DNA of 64,000 bases from Gracilibacillus lacisalsi DSM 19029 (GTDB lineage: Bacteria; Bacillota; Bacilli; Bacillales; Amphibacillaceae). A model generated the notes under the pieces. The model did no database searches. It was given only the letters and a program-made list of their open reading frames with translations, and was not told the DNA's origin. The stretch spans positions 1 through 64,000 of the forward strand of contig NZ_KB898674.1 of NCBI RefSeq assembly GCF_000377765.1. Direction: 5' to 3'. Shown here piece by piece: positions 19,331 through 27,106 of this stretch; position 1 is the first letter of the stretch; the number at the start of each line of letters is the position of its first letter. The position numbers were made by a program, and so were the translations under genes.

Positions 19331-20011
19331 TTATAATTCTACATGTTCTCCTGGTTTCAGGTGAACGCCTTTTCCTGTTTGTACTTGGTTGCAGAATGCT
19401 TCTCCATCTTGTTCGATTAACGGGAACGTGTTGTAGTGCATTGGTACAACTTGCTTTGCTTGTACCCAATCAGCTGCAATTAAAGCATCCTCTGGTCCCA
19501 TTGTAAAGTTATCACCAATTGGCAAAAATGCTAAGTCAATATCGTTCATATCTCCTATCAATTTCAAATCAGAAAATAATCCTGTATCACCTGCATGATA
19601 AATCGTTTTTCCCTCAGCAAAGAATAATATACCTCCAGGCATACCACCATAAATTTTGTTTCCTTCCTCATCCTCAAACATGGAACCATGGAAGGCAGGG
19701 GTATATTTCACTTTGCCGAAATCAAATGTATGTGCACCACCAATATGCATTGGGTGTGTATTCAATCCTCTCGAACCGAAGTAAACAGCTAATTCGTTTG
19801 GTGCCACTATAAGACAGTTGGTGCGCTCTCCAATACTGACCGTATCACCAACATGATCATTATGTCCATGCGTTAACAGAATAACATCTGGTTCTTGCTC
19901 ATCTGGATCCAAATCACTCGTTCCGTTACCTGAGATAAATGGGTCGATTAAAATCGTATGTTCGGATGTTTGAATTTTGACACATGATTGTCCGTGGAAA
20001 GATACTTTCAT
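19331..20011 (-). CDS. ytkL: Metallo-beta-lactamase-fold hydrolase (YtkL/UPF0173)
   Basis: The metal-binding motif THGHNDH is at residues 47-53, with later ligands in FHAGDTGLF-like (here YHAGDTGLF) and MHYNTFP. I start at the ATG at 20011, giving MKVSFHGQS and 226 residues, close to B. subtilis YtkL. The upstream GTG overlaps the AAGGAG site. The family hydrolyses unknown substrates. The gene ends at a strong terminator. Confidence 0.92.
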   Translation of the reverse strand: MKVSFHGQSCVKIQTSEHTILIDPFISGNGTSDLDPDEQEPDVILLTHGHNDHVGDTVSIGERTNCLIVAPNELAVYFGSRGLNTHPMHIGGAHTFDFGKVKYTPAFHGSMFEDEEGNKIYGGMPGGILFFAEGKTIYHAGDTGLFSDLKLIGDMNDIDLAFLPIGDNFTMGPEDALIAADWVQAKQVVPMHYNTFPLIEQDGEAFCNQVQTGKGVHLKPGEHVEL

Positions 20012-20083
20012 GCAAATATGCACTCCTTTTCACAATATTATTCTATTTCCGTTTTTCCCATTCACGGTTTATTTAAACATGAA

Positions 20084-21634
20084 TTAATAATATTGCCAAG
20101 AATTTTCATAGATTTCTATTAGTCTCGGGTTAATTAGGGTATTGACCTCTAATTCTTTCTGTTCACCGTTCTTTTCCAATATGTTCTCGTCTTCATCCTT
20201 GCCAAAAATGGTGAAGGTTTGTAGCATCTCATCTGTTATAAAATCCGTCTCGACATCAATGGTTAACGAATCAACATTTATCTGCTCCCTACTTGCCATT
20301 ACGAATCCCCAATTACCAAAACTCGGTACATCTACATGGAAATTTTCCACTTCTAAACCAGTGGAAGCAATTGTATTCGAAATCGTCCAATAGACTTCAC
20401 GAGCAAATACTGGGCTTGTTGCTTGTACCATAATCGCTCCACCAGGCTGTAAATGGTTGCGAACCAATGAATAGAATTCTTTCGTATATAATTTATTGAG
20501 ACTTTCATTATTAGGATCTGGCAAATCTATGAATATGGCGTCATACCAATCGTCACTTTGTTCTAAAAATTCAAATGCATCCTGATTGCTCACATTAACA
20601 TGTTCATTTTGTAAGGAATGATCATTTAACGCCAGAAGATGCGGATTTGAATTGGCTAATTCTACAACTGCTGGATCTAAATCAACTAATGTTATGTTAT
20701 GGATATCTGGATATTTTAACAATTCCCTTACAGCTAATCCATCACCACCACCAAGCACTAACACTTCTTCATGACTTTCGGTATATGCCATTACCGGATG
20801 GACTAATACTTCATGGTAGCGATGTTCATCAATCGAACTCAACTGCAAGGCACCATCCAGATATAACCGAATATCTTCGTCCTGTTTGGTCATGATAATT
20901 TTCTGATATTGACTTTCTTCGAGATGGACAATCGGATCGTTATATATTTTTTGCTCAAAAGATAAAACTAGTGATTCGCCAAAAGTCAAACCAGCTAGTA
21001 ACAGAAGAGCGATGATTCCCCCAACTATTCCATGCAATGTTTTTTTGATTAACTCCTTACGAAATAAATAAAGGACAACTAATGCTACAGAAAGGTTGAT
21101 CACCCCGACTAAAAAAGCGGTTTTTACCATTCCTAATTGTGGTCGTAATAAGAAGACAAATAATAAACCACCAATCAGACCACCAGCATAATCAGAAAAT
21201 AACACTCTTGCCGTACTTCGCTGTAATGTAACCCCTATTTCATTGGCCTTCCTGATTAAAATCGGTAACTCAACACCGGTTAATGCTCCAATGATTAACG
21301 TAATGGAATATAGAAATAATGCATCTGTTCCATCAGAAAAAAAGGCGGTTGCTGCAAACATGAGAAAGCTGGAAAAACCACCAATCAAAGCAACAAGAAA
21401 TTCTATGTAAATAAAAGATAAAATTAAATGTTTCGTTACTTTCTCACTTAAACTTGCACCAATTCCCATGCCGGTTAGGAATAACGAAATGGTTAATGTA
21501 TATTGCTTTACACCATCACCTAAAATATATGACCCTAGAGCTCCGAATAATACTTCGAATATAATACCACAGATCGATACGATACCTGATGCCCAATAAA
21601 TAAAATGACTTTGCTTTACTTTTATCTCTTCCAT
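20084..21634 (-). CDS. Membrane-embedded spermidine-synthase-like protein
   Basis: This 516-residue protein fuses about seven N-terminal membrane helices (residues 12-220) to a polyamine-synthase-like Rossmann domain. The SAM-type binding loop GGGDG is at 295-299 and the aminopropyltransferase acidic motif DLPDP at 370-374. Soluble spermidine synthases lack the membrane part. Decarboxylated SAM and polyamine are plausible ligands, but no SAM decarboxylase gene is nearby. It is the last gene of the PspA cluster, behind an internal terminator, so its level may be lower. Membrane-linked polyamine modification is a hypothesis only. Confidence 0.85.
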   Translation of the reverse strand: MEEIKVKQSHFIYWASGIVSICGIIFEVLFGALGSYILGDGVKQYTLTISLFLTGMGIGASLSEKVTKHLILSFIYIEFLVALIGGFSSFLMFAATAFFSDGTDALFLYSITLIIGALTGVELPILIRKANEIGVTLQRSTARVLFSDYAGGLIGGLLFVFLLRPQLGMVKTAFLVGVINLSVALVVLYLFRKELIKKTLHGIVGGIIALLLLAGLTFGESLVLSFEQKIYNDPIVHLEESQYQKIIMTKQDEDIRLYLDGALQLSSIDEHRYHEVLVHPVMAYTESHEEVLVLGGGDGLAVRELLKYPDIHNITLVDLDPAVVELANSNPHLLALNDHSLQNEHVNVSNQDAFEFLEQSDDWYDAIFIDLPDPNNESLNKLYTKEFYSLVRNHLQPGGAIMVQATSPVFAREVYWTISNTIASTGLEVENFHVDVPSFGNWGFVMASREQINVDSLTIDVETDFITDEMLQTFTIFGKDEDENILEKNGEQKELEVNTLINPRLIEIYENSWQYY

Positions 21635-21669
21635 ACCTACTCCACACTTCCTATATAGTCACGATTGAA

Positions 21670-21705
21670 AAAGCCTGACCTTTTACGTATTGATGGTCAG
21701 GCTTT
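21670..21705 (-). terminator. Internal terminator between DUF350 gene and speE-like gene
   Basis: AAAGCCTGACC and GGTCAGGCTTT form an 11-bp stem with a 14-base loop. On the minus strand it ends in TTTTT. It should reduce readthrough from the pspA genes into the spermidine-synthase-like gene. Confidence 0.8.
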
Positions 21706-21710
21706 CTGTA

Positions 21711-22106
21711 TTATGTGATAGATGATCCAATAACAAATGCCAAACCGACAGAAACAGCAAACGATATAATTCCGACTGCAACATTATTGGCCTTCAGTTG
21801 GTCCTCAACGGAAAATTTACGTGTGATCCCTTCAAATATAAGGTAAGCTATTAGTTGCAATACAACTCCATACGCTCCCCATATTAACGTTTCGACTACA
21901 TCAATACTATGATAAATGGCAAAAGCTAAGATGATACAAATTCCAATTATTTTTCCAGCGATGGATAGTGCAATAGCTTGATTACCATCCCTTACCTGCT
22001 CCCAATCCTTATATTTAGTTGTCAACCATTCAAAAATGACTAGTCCGATAATCACAATAATAATTGCAGCGATAAAATAAATAAATGTTGAAATAAAAGG
22101 TTCCAT
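21711..22106 (-). CDS. DUF350 membrane protein
   Basis: The ATG at 22106 has GGAG eight bases upstream and gives 131 residues. There are four predicted helices, near residues 5-25, 42-62, 68-88 and 102-130. Length and pattern match DUF350 proteins, which are commonly found beside PspA, DUF4178, DUF4247 and spermidine-synthase-like genes. The longer frame to 22154 overlaps the preceding gene and lacks a ribosome site. The biochemical role is unknown; a channel-like or scaffold role at the membrane is speculation. Confidence 0.85.
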   Translation of the reverse strand: MEPFISTFIYFIAAIIIVIIGLVIFEWLTTKYKDWEQVRDGNQAIALSIAGKIIGICIILAFAIYHSIDVVETLIWGAYGVVLQLIAYLIFEGITRKFSVEDQLKANNVAVGIISFAVSVGLAFVIGSSIT

Positions 22107-22125
22107 ATTCAACTCTCCTTTTTTA

Positions 22126-22788
22126 TTATTTTCCTGAACTAGGTCCGCCTCCACGAAAAGAACCTAAACCTCTGTTAGTCGTTGTACCCTTATTATAACT
22201 GCGTGATGTAGAGTAGCCGCCATAACAGTCATTGGAACTGCAGTAACTCCGTCTATTAGACACCCAGTTATTACCAAAGAAACTGTCGAGCATGCGGATA
22301 GTAAAATATGTAGTTAAGAAGTTTGGTGAATAATTTTTACGAACAAATTGCTCACTTGCGACTTCGATAAATGTTGCATTATCTAGCTCTTCACTATCTT
22401 TGATAATAATAAACAAGTCAGAGTAAGCAAGGATTTGTTGACCATCGATATAGTCACTGACCTCTTGCGGTTGTTTAATCTCAGCCAATAGATCGGCTAG
22501 CTCCTCTACTTCAAACAGCAGTGTTCCATAGACATTTGCAGTTGTGTCGTCCCCCACAACAGAATCAACAAACGGGAAATTGTTGGATACAAGTGCTTCC
22601 ATATCTGAGTTATCGGTCGATTTCAACTGGTTAATTATTTCATCTTTTGTTTCGGAAACCTGTAGATCTTCTTCTAAGATAGCATCGGATTCATCAAATG
22701 CAGATAAATTACTGAACGAATTTGAATTACAACCTGCGAGTAAAATAAAAAATAGCAAGGTAACACTTAAGCCTATCTTTTTATTCAC
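22126..22788 (-). CDS. DUF4247 lipoprotein
   Basis: The GTG at 22788 follows AGGAGG and gives a lipoprotein signal: MNKK, a hydrophobic core and LLAGC, with Cys20 as the lipidated residue. The mature part of about 200 residues has an acidic front. It ends in a Ser, Tyr, Gly and Arg-rich tail with two cysteines (YCSSNDC) and SFRGGGPSSG. That layout fits DUF4247, a PspA-neighbour family. It should sit on the outer face of the membrane, opposite cytosolic PspA. Function is unknown. Confidence 0.82.
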   Translation of the reverse strand: MNKKIGLSVTLLFFILLAGCNSNSFSNLSAFDESDAILEEDLQVSETKDEIINQLKSTDNSDMEALVSNNFPFVDSVVGDDTTANVYGTLLFEVEELADLLAEIKQPQEVSDYIDGQQILAYSDLFIIIKDSEELDNATFIEVASEQFVRKNYSPNFLTTYFTIRMLDSFFGNNWVSNRRSYCSSNDCYGGYSTSRSYNKGTTTNRGLGSFRGGGPSSGK

Positions 22789-22900
22789 GCCAAAATCACC
22801 TCCTGCTTTCATCCTATATGTATCCATGAGAAAGAGGGTGTTCCAGACGTTAGTACCATATAAAGGTTAACTAACTGCTGAAACCCCCCGCTTATGCTTG

Positions 22901-23569
22901 TTACTCTTTTCCTAATTTCTTTTTAAGAGCTGCTAGTTCGTCATCGACATCGCTTTTTTCTAAATCTTCAAATTCATCATCTAGTGACTTGCTTGCGGAA
23001 GATAAGTCTTCACTTGTGTCAGCTTCTGCTTCAAACTGCATCACTTTTTCCTCCATACGTTCAAATCCTTGTTTCGAAGCATCATTCCCAATAGATGACA
23101 TAGTACGGTTCATTTTCGTACGAGTTTTTGCTGATTCTGCTCTTGCTTTTAGAGAATCTTTCTTCAATTGCATTTGTTGATATTCTTTTTTCATTTCATC
23201 TAATTTTTCACGTAGCTGATCTGCATCACGTTTAGCACGCTCCCAAGATTCACGAAGCGTATTAGCCTGGGCTTCTTGTTCGTTCTTATCTTCTAAAGCA
23301 CGACGAGCAAGGTCTTCGTTGCCAGCTTCAATAGCTTTTTCTGCTTGTGCTTGTCGCTTTTCTACTAGTGATTGTGCATCATCTGTCTTTCTTTTTAACA
23401 TTTTTTCATTGGCAATTTGCTTAGCTACTGCTGATTCTACCTCGCGGATATCAGACTCCATATCACGCATGAACTGGTCTAACATTTTCACCGGATCTTC
23501 TGCTTTGTCTAACATTGAATTCAACTCTGAGCTTACTACTGTTTTTACACGTTTAAAAAATTGAAACAT
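22901..23569 (-). CDS. pspA: PspA/IM30 family envelope-stress protein
   Basis: The 222 residues are almost wholly coiled-coil: an N-terminal amphipathic helix MFQFFKRVKTVV, then heptad-rich stretches to about residue 190 and an acidic end. PspA-family proteins polymerise on membranes like ESCRT-III and protect a leaking bilayer. The SNMLD-like start ELNSMLDKAEDPVKMLDQFMRDM is typical. AGGAGG precedes the ATG. It is second in a cluster behind a sigma-W-like promoter. In B. subtilis the pspA gene is a known sigma-W target. Confidence 0.93.
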   Translation of the reverse strand: MFQFFKRVKTVVSSELNSMLDKAEDPVKMLDQFMRDMESDIREVESAVAKQIANEKMLKRKTDDAQSLVEKRQAQAEKAIEAGNEDLARRALEDKNEQEAQANTLRESWERAKRDADQLREKLDEMKKEYQQMQLKKDSLKARAESAKTRTKMNRTMSSIGNDASKQGFERMEEKVMQFEAEADTSEDLSSASKSLDDEFEDLEKSDVDDELAALKKKLGKE

Positions 23570-23591
23570 ATTAAATTCCTCCTAATAATGA

Positions 23592-24101
23592 TTAATGTGA
23601 ACCTGCAATAATTTTAACTTCATAATTTTCTATTGGATAACCAATGCTTGCTTCTACATCACTATTCCATTCTTCCACACTAATAAAAGATTTTTCAGCT
23701 GCATCACAATACTCAGCATAACGTATACGTTGACCTGTAAGCGAACTGCTTCGTCCCTCACCAGTCACATCTGCCTGACCACTTTCATCTAGAGAGTAGG
23801 TGTTGTTATTAAATACTAGCTGGTTAGGGAAATTGTCTGCTTCAGGAAGCTGAATTTTTTCATAAATACCTAGTTCCAATTCATCATCCATCTCGGCAGA
23901 TAACCAAATTGTCCTACCTTCCCCTAAAAGCTGGTAACTGTACCACTTATAATTGTTTTGTCTGTAGATTATTTTTCCAACTACTTCGTAATCAGCTAAA
24001 TCATATTCAACAATATCCCCCACTTCTATTGAAAGCAGATCTCTTTTTCTGACAGTTGCTTTCTTTTCTTTTTTATTAAATAATTTGGAAAAGAAACCCA
24101 A
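23592..24101 (-). CDS. DUF4178 protein
   Basis: This 169-residue protein starts at TTG, five bases after GAGGTG. A basic N-terminal stretch, FSKLFNKKEKKATVRKR, could touch the membrane. It is followed by a beta-rich region with VGDIVEYDLADYEVVGKI and YKWYSYQLLGEGRTIWLSAE. That fits DUF4178, a family repeatedly found beside pspA. It is first in the cluster, 37 bp or so from the predicted start of transcription. Function is unknown. Confidence 0.82.
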   Translation of the reverse strand: MGFFSKLFNKKEKKATVRKRDLLSIEVGDIVEYDLADYEVVGKIIYRQNNYKWYSYQLLGEGRTIWLSAEMDDELELGIYEKIQLPEADNFPNQLVFNNNTYSLDESGQADVTGEGRSSSLTGQRIRYAEYCDAAEKSFISVEEWNSDVEASIGYPIENYEVKIIAGSH

Positions 24102-24144
24102 TGGTACACCTCTTTTCTTCCTTTAATGGGTTGTTATAATTAGA

Positions 24145-24170
24145 TACGATCCATGTTAAAAAAGGTTTCA
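24145..24170 (-). promoter_or_regulatory. Sigma-W-type ECF promoter of the pspA cluster
   Basis: On the minus strand TGAAAC and CGTA are separated by 16 bp, an exact match to the sigma-W consensus of B. subtilis. It ends about 44 bp upstream of the DUF4178 start. The match is seen in sequence; use by sigma-W is inferred. Confidence 0.85.
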
Positions 24171-24185
24171 GTTTTTTTGAAAAAA

Positions 24186-24938
24186 TTATCGATGTTGATG
24201 AATAACATCTAATCCGCCTGTCACATCCACAACAGTACCTGTTACCATATCTGCATCGTCTTCACAGAAAAACATCACCGTTCGGGCAATATCTTCACCT
24301 GTTCCAGAACGCCCAATTGGTGTGTTGGGATCTTCAGACTTTCTACTTTCCATTATCGATGCTTCCTTCATCTCTCCAACAATGTCACCTGGGCATACCA
24401 TATTCGAAGTAATACCATTTTCGGCTTCTTCATATGCAATAGACTTGGTTAATGATACTAACCCCACCTTCGCAGCCGAAAAAGCAGATCGATTTACCCA
24501 GCCTGCTGCAGTATTAGCACTCTGAAAGCCATAATTGACCACTCTGCCAAAATGCTGCTTTCGCATTGCTGGTATTGTTAATTGTAACAGATGAAAGACA
24601 GCATCTAAATTGCCGCGAATCATTTGATTCCATTCCTCTTCTGTATGGTCGATTAATTTTTTTCTTTCAAATATAAATGGTCCTGCATTATTTATTAAAT
24701 AATCAATGGTTCCAAACCTTTCCACGGCTTTTTTTACAGCCTGTGTTAGATCATCTTTCTTACAGACATCAGCTTGAATAATTTCAATCGATGCATCTGG
24801 GAATTTTTCTAACATTTCTTTTGCACGCTGATGATCCCTGAAGTATGTAATAGAAACAGCATGTCCTTTATTGATAAATGCCTCTGTTACTTTTAACCCT
24901 AGGCCTTTTGTTCCAGCCGTAATAAAGGCGTGTCCCAT
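24186..24938 (-). CDS. ytkK: SDR-family oxidoreductase (YtkK-like) with Phe in place of catalytic Tyr
   Basis: This Rossmann-fold protein has 250 residues, TAGTKGLGL near 7-15 for the dinucleotide, NNAG at 83-86, Asn110 and Ser140. The usual YxxxK reads FSAAK, with Phe153 and Lys157, so the proton-donating tyrosine is absent. It resembles FabG/FabL reductases, but loss of the tyrosine argues for altered or no catalysis. I recall B. subtilis YtkK, near ytkL, as having the same feature, so it may be family-wide. It lies upstream of the PspA cluster in the same direction with its own gap. Confidence 0.85.
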   Translation of the reverse strand: MGHAFITAGTKGLGLKVTEAFINKGHAVSITYFRDHQRAKEMLEKFPDASIEIIQADVCKKDDLTQAVKKAVERFGTIDYLINNAGPFIFERKKLIDHTEEEWNQMIRGNLDAVFHLLQLTIPAMRKQHFGRVVNYGFQSANTAAGWVNRSAFSAAKVGLVSLTKSIAYEEAENGITSNMVCPGDIVGEMKEASIMESRKSEDPNTPIGRSGTGEDIARTVMFFCEDDADMVTGTVVDVTGGLDVIHQHR

Positions 24939-25083
24939 GTTATTTCCTCCTTAAACTTACTTCTCTCTTACTTATATGTTACATGATTGTTTTATTTTTT
25001 TCTATTAAAGTGTAGACAATTTCTATTTAAGGGATAAAGTTTTATCAATGGTTAATCGTGGTATATGAATAATAAGAAAAGTG

Positions 25084-25222
25084 CAGAGCGCCCGATAGAA
25101 ACGTAGTGACATCAGAATCAGCTGAGATAAAGGAATCACTGAGAAAAGCGAGCCGAATGATGACTTATCGTAGGATGATTCGTGAAGTCGCCTAGTTTCT
25201 GGGCGTTCGGAGCTAAACATCT
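25084..25222. repeat. Dispersed structured element D, copy 1
   Basis: It shares with 44601-44743 the blocks AGAAACGTA, GAGATAAAGGAATCAC, GATGATGACTTATCGTA, CTAGTTTCTGGGC and GAGCTA-ACATCT, at matching spacings. AGAAAC with GTTTCT, and GATAA with TTATC, could pair. The same orientation towards the downstream plus-strand gene is kept in both copies. Confidence 0.85.
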
Positions 25223-25265
25223 GCGCAAATATATACTTTCTGGTCTAAGAAAAATTTATTCGATC

Positions 25266-25295
25266 TTTCACATGAAAACGGATACATGATATAAT
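25266..25295 (+). promoter_or_regulatory. Promoter of uspA
   Basis: TTTCAC and TATAAT are 18 bp apart, 30 bp before the uspA start. I see no sigma-B consensus here. Confidence 0.6.
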
Positions 25296-25325
25296 AAGAC
25301 TATAGACGTGAAGGGAGAGATAGGG

Positions 25326-25769
25326 ATGTCTTTTGAATATGATCGTATTTTAGTAGCAGTGGATGGTTCAGATGCTTCAGAATTAGCATTTAAGAAAGCC
25401 GTGGATATCGTTTTAAGAAATGATGCGAAGATGTTTTTAGCTCATGTGATAGATACAAGAACTATTACCACTGTCGCACCTGAAGTGTATGATCAAACAC
25501 TTGCGGCACGTTCAGAAAATTATGCACAAACGCTACTTGATGAATATAAAGATAAGGCAAATAAGAAAGGGATAACCAATATTACAACACATGTAGAAAT
25601 TGGTTCACCGAAAATTAAAATCCCGAAAGATCTAGCTAAGAAGTTTGAAGCTGATTTGATTATTTGTGGTGCAACTGGAATGAATGCAGTAGAAAGATTT
25701 TTAATAGGAAGTGTTTCAGAAAGTATTACCAGATATGCATCATGTGATGTGTTAGTGGTGAGAAGTTAA
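25326..25769 (+). CDS. Universal stress protein UspA family
   Basis: The ATG at 25326 has AGGGAG eight bases upstream and gives 147 residues: MSFEYDRILVAVDGSDAS. The UspA ATP-binding signature is visible near the end as GATGMNAVERFLIGSVSESI, followed by the usual ASCDVLVVRS. UspA proteins bind ATP and help survival under stress or stasis by unclear means. It stands alone between element D and its own terminator. Confidence 0.93.
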   Translation: MSFEYDRILVAVDGSDASELAFKKAVDIVLRNDAKMFLAHVIDTRTITTVAPEVYDQTLAARSENYAQTLLDEYKDKANKKGITNITTHVEIGSPKIKIPKDLAKKFEADLIICGATGMNAVERFLIGSVSESITRYASCDVLVVRS

Positions 25770-25798
25770 TTATTATAACCTCGATAGACTGACTACTG

Positions 25799-25823
25799 AT
25801 AGAGAGCAAATCAAGCTCTCTAT
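25799..25823 (+). terminator. Intrinsic terminator of uspA
   Basis: ATAGAGAGC and GCTCTCTAT form a 9-bp stem with a seven-base loop, followed by TTTTC. Confidence 0.85.
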
Positions 25824-26186
25824 TTTCTCATGTAAAGAATGATTTTTGGTAGCTTACATATCACTTGAACTGAATCCATAATGGTATAAGCAATAAATAT
25901 GAATGTTTTGTAATAATTAGAATTATTTGAATATTTTTATTTTTATAAATTCATTAATATATTACTAGTTATGTGGTATAGTTATTATCGTATTATTTTG
26001 CAATTGATATAAAACGACCTTTTTTGACAAATTCTAACTTCCTTTTTTTATAAGAAAACACAGGTCATTGTAATCGATTGCGAAATGTAAGGGGGATCTT
26101 GTTAGTTTCATTGACAAACCACTTAAAATAAACAAGCTTTACATTATAATAGTAGGGATAGACTGTGACAAAAGGAGGTAAATTAG
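25824..26186. other. AT-rich gap upstream of the opp operon
   Basis: No gene is seen. TATAAT at 26145-26150 is the likely -10 of the opp operon, but no good -35 lies 16-18 bp before it; TTGACA at 26111 is too far. A weak cre-like sequence is at 26069-26082. Confidence 0.55.
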
Positions 26187-27089
26187 TTGAACACCGAACA
26201 AATGAAGCAAACTAATATAAAAGCTACCAAAAAAGATCGGCCGTGGAAAAGATCTTTAAAAGATTTCTATAAAAAACTAGTAAAGAATAAGAGTGCCTTA
26301 ATTGGTGGATATTTAATTATTATCCTAATCATAATCGCTATTGTAGGTCCATTTCTCACTACACTGGATCCAGCGAAACCAGACTATGCTATTAAACTAG
26401 AAGAGCCTTCTGCTGATCATTGGTTTGGTACCGATCATCACGGAAGAGATATTTTCACTCGTGTAATTCATGGTCTTTGGATAACGATGTTTATCGGCTT
26501 TACCGCTACGATTTTAGGTAGTATTGCAGGAGTTATTATTGGTATAGTTTCTGGATACTATGGTGGCAAAATTGATGCAGTAATCATGCGTTTTATGGAC
26601 ATCTTACTTGCATTCCCTGGTATCTTATTAGCATTAGCTTTAATCAGTATTCTAGAACCAAGTCGTTCTAATGTTATTTACGCTATTGCTATTTTCGCCA
26701 TTCCGACATTTGCACGGATTGTAAGAGGTTCAACACTTGCAACTAAAAACTTAGAATATATTGATGCAATGAAAGCTCTTGGAGCTTCAGATTTAAGAAT
26801 TATTTCAAAACACATTTTTCCAAATATCCTTTCACCTATTATTGTTCAAGCAAGCTTGTTTATCGCTAATGCTGTTATTACCGCAAGTGGTCTTTCCTTC
26901 CTAGGAATGGGAGAACAACCGCCATCTCCTGAATTAGGTGCATTACTAAGTGATGGCCGAGATTTCATGTGGGATGCAGGACACATCGCTTTATTCCCAG
27001 GCTTGGTAATCATGTTAATAGTATTGGCATTTAATGTGTTTGGTGATGGTTTACGAGATGCTTTAGACCCTAAAATGAATAAAAAATAA
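26187..27089 (+). CDS. oppC: Oligopeptide/dipeptide ABC transporter permease (OppC/DppC type)
   Basis: This 300-residue permease starts at TTG, eight bases after GGAGG. A cytosolic lead of about 35 residues precedes six helices. The OppC-type signature GTDHHGRDIFTRVIHG lies near residue 80. The coupling segment ALGASDLRIISKHIFPN, of the EAA type, is near 200. With the next three genes it forms a peptide importer. The order C-B-D-F is unusual compared with A-B-C-D-F. Whether the substrate is di- or oligopeptide, or another solute such as nickel, cannot be told. Confidence 0.92.
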   Translation: MNTEQMKQTNIKATKKDRPWKRSLKDFYKKLVKNKSALIGGYLIIILIIIAIVGPFLTTLDPAKPDYAIKLEEPSADHWFGTDHHGRDIFTRVIHGLWITMFIGFTATILGSIAGVIIGIVSGYYGGKIDAVIMRFMDILLAFPGILLALALISILEPSRSNVIYAIAIFAIPTFARIVRGSTLATKNLEYIDAMKALGASDLRIISKHIFPNILSPIIVQASLFIANAVITASGLSFLGMGEQPPSPELGALLSDGRDFMWDAGHIALFPGLVIMLIVLAFNVFGDGLRDALDPKMNKK

Positions 27090-27106
27090 AGGAAGAAGGT
27101 GCGCCA

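Larger units (their letters stand above)
24939..25325. other. Gap between divergent ytkK and uspA
   Basis: The gap holds dispersed element D copy 1 and the uspA promoter. The small frame at 25023-25220 lies within the repeat and looks non-coding. Confidence 0.7.

Noticed and set aside
25023-25220. 65-residue minus-strand frame upstream of uspA
   Set aside because: It lies within element D, lacks a ribosome site and has no counterpart frame in the second copy.
26069-26082. cre-like TGTAATCGATTGCG upstream of the opp operon
   Set aside because: It matches most consensus positions, but there is no secure promoter to relate it to, and AT-rich DNA gives chance matches at this level.
26111-26116. 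TTGACA as the -35 of the opp operon
   Set aside because: It is 28 bp from the only good -10, too far for a sigma-A promoter.
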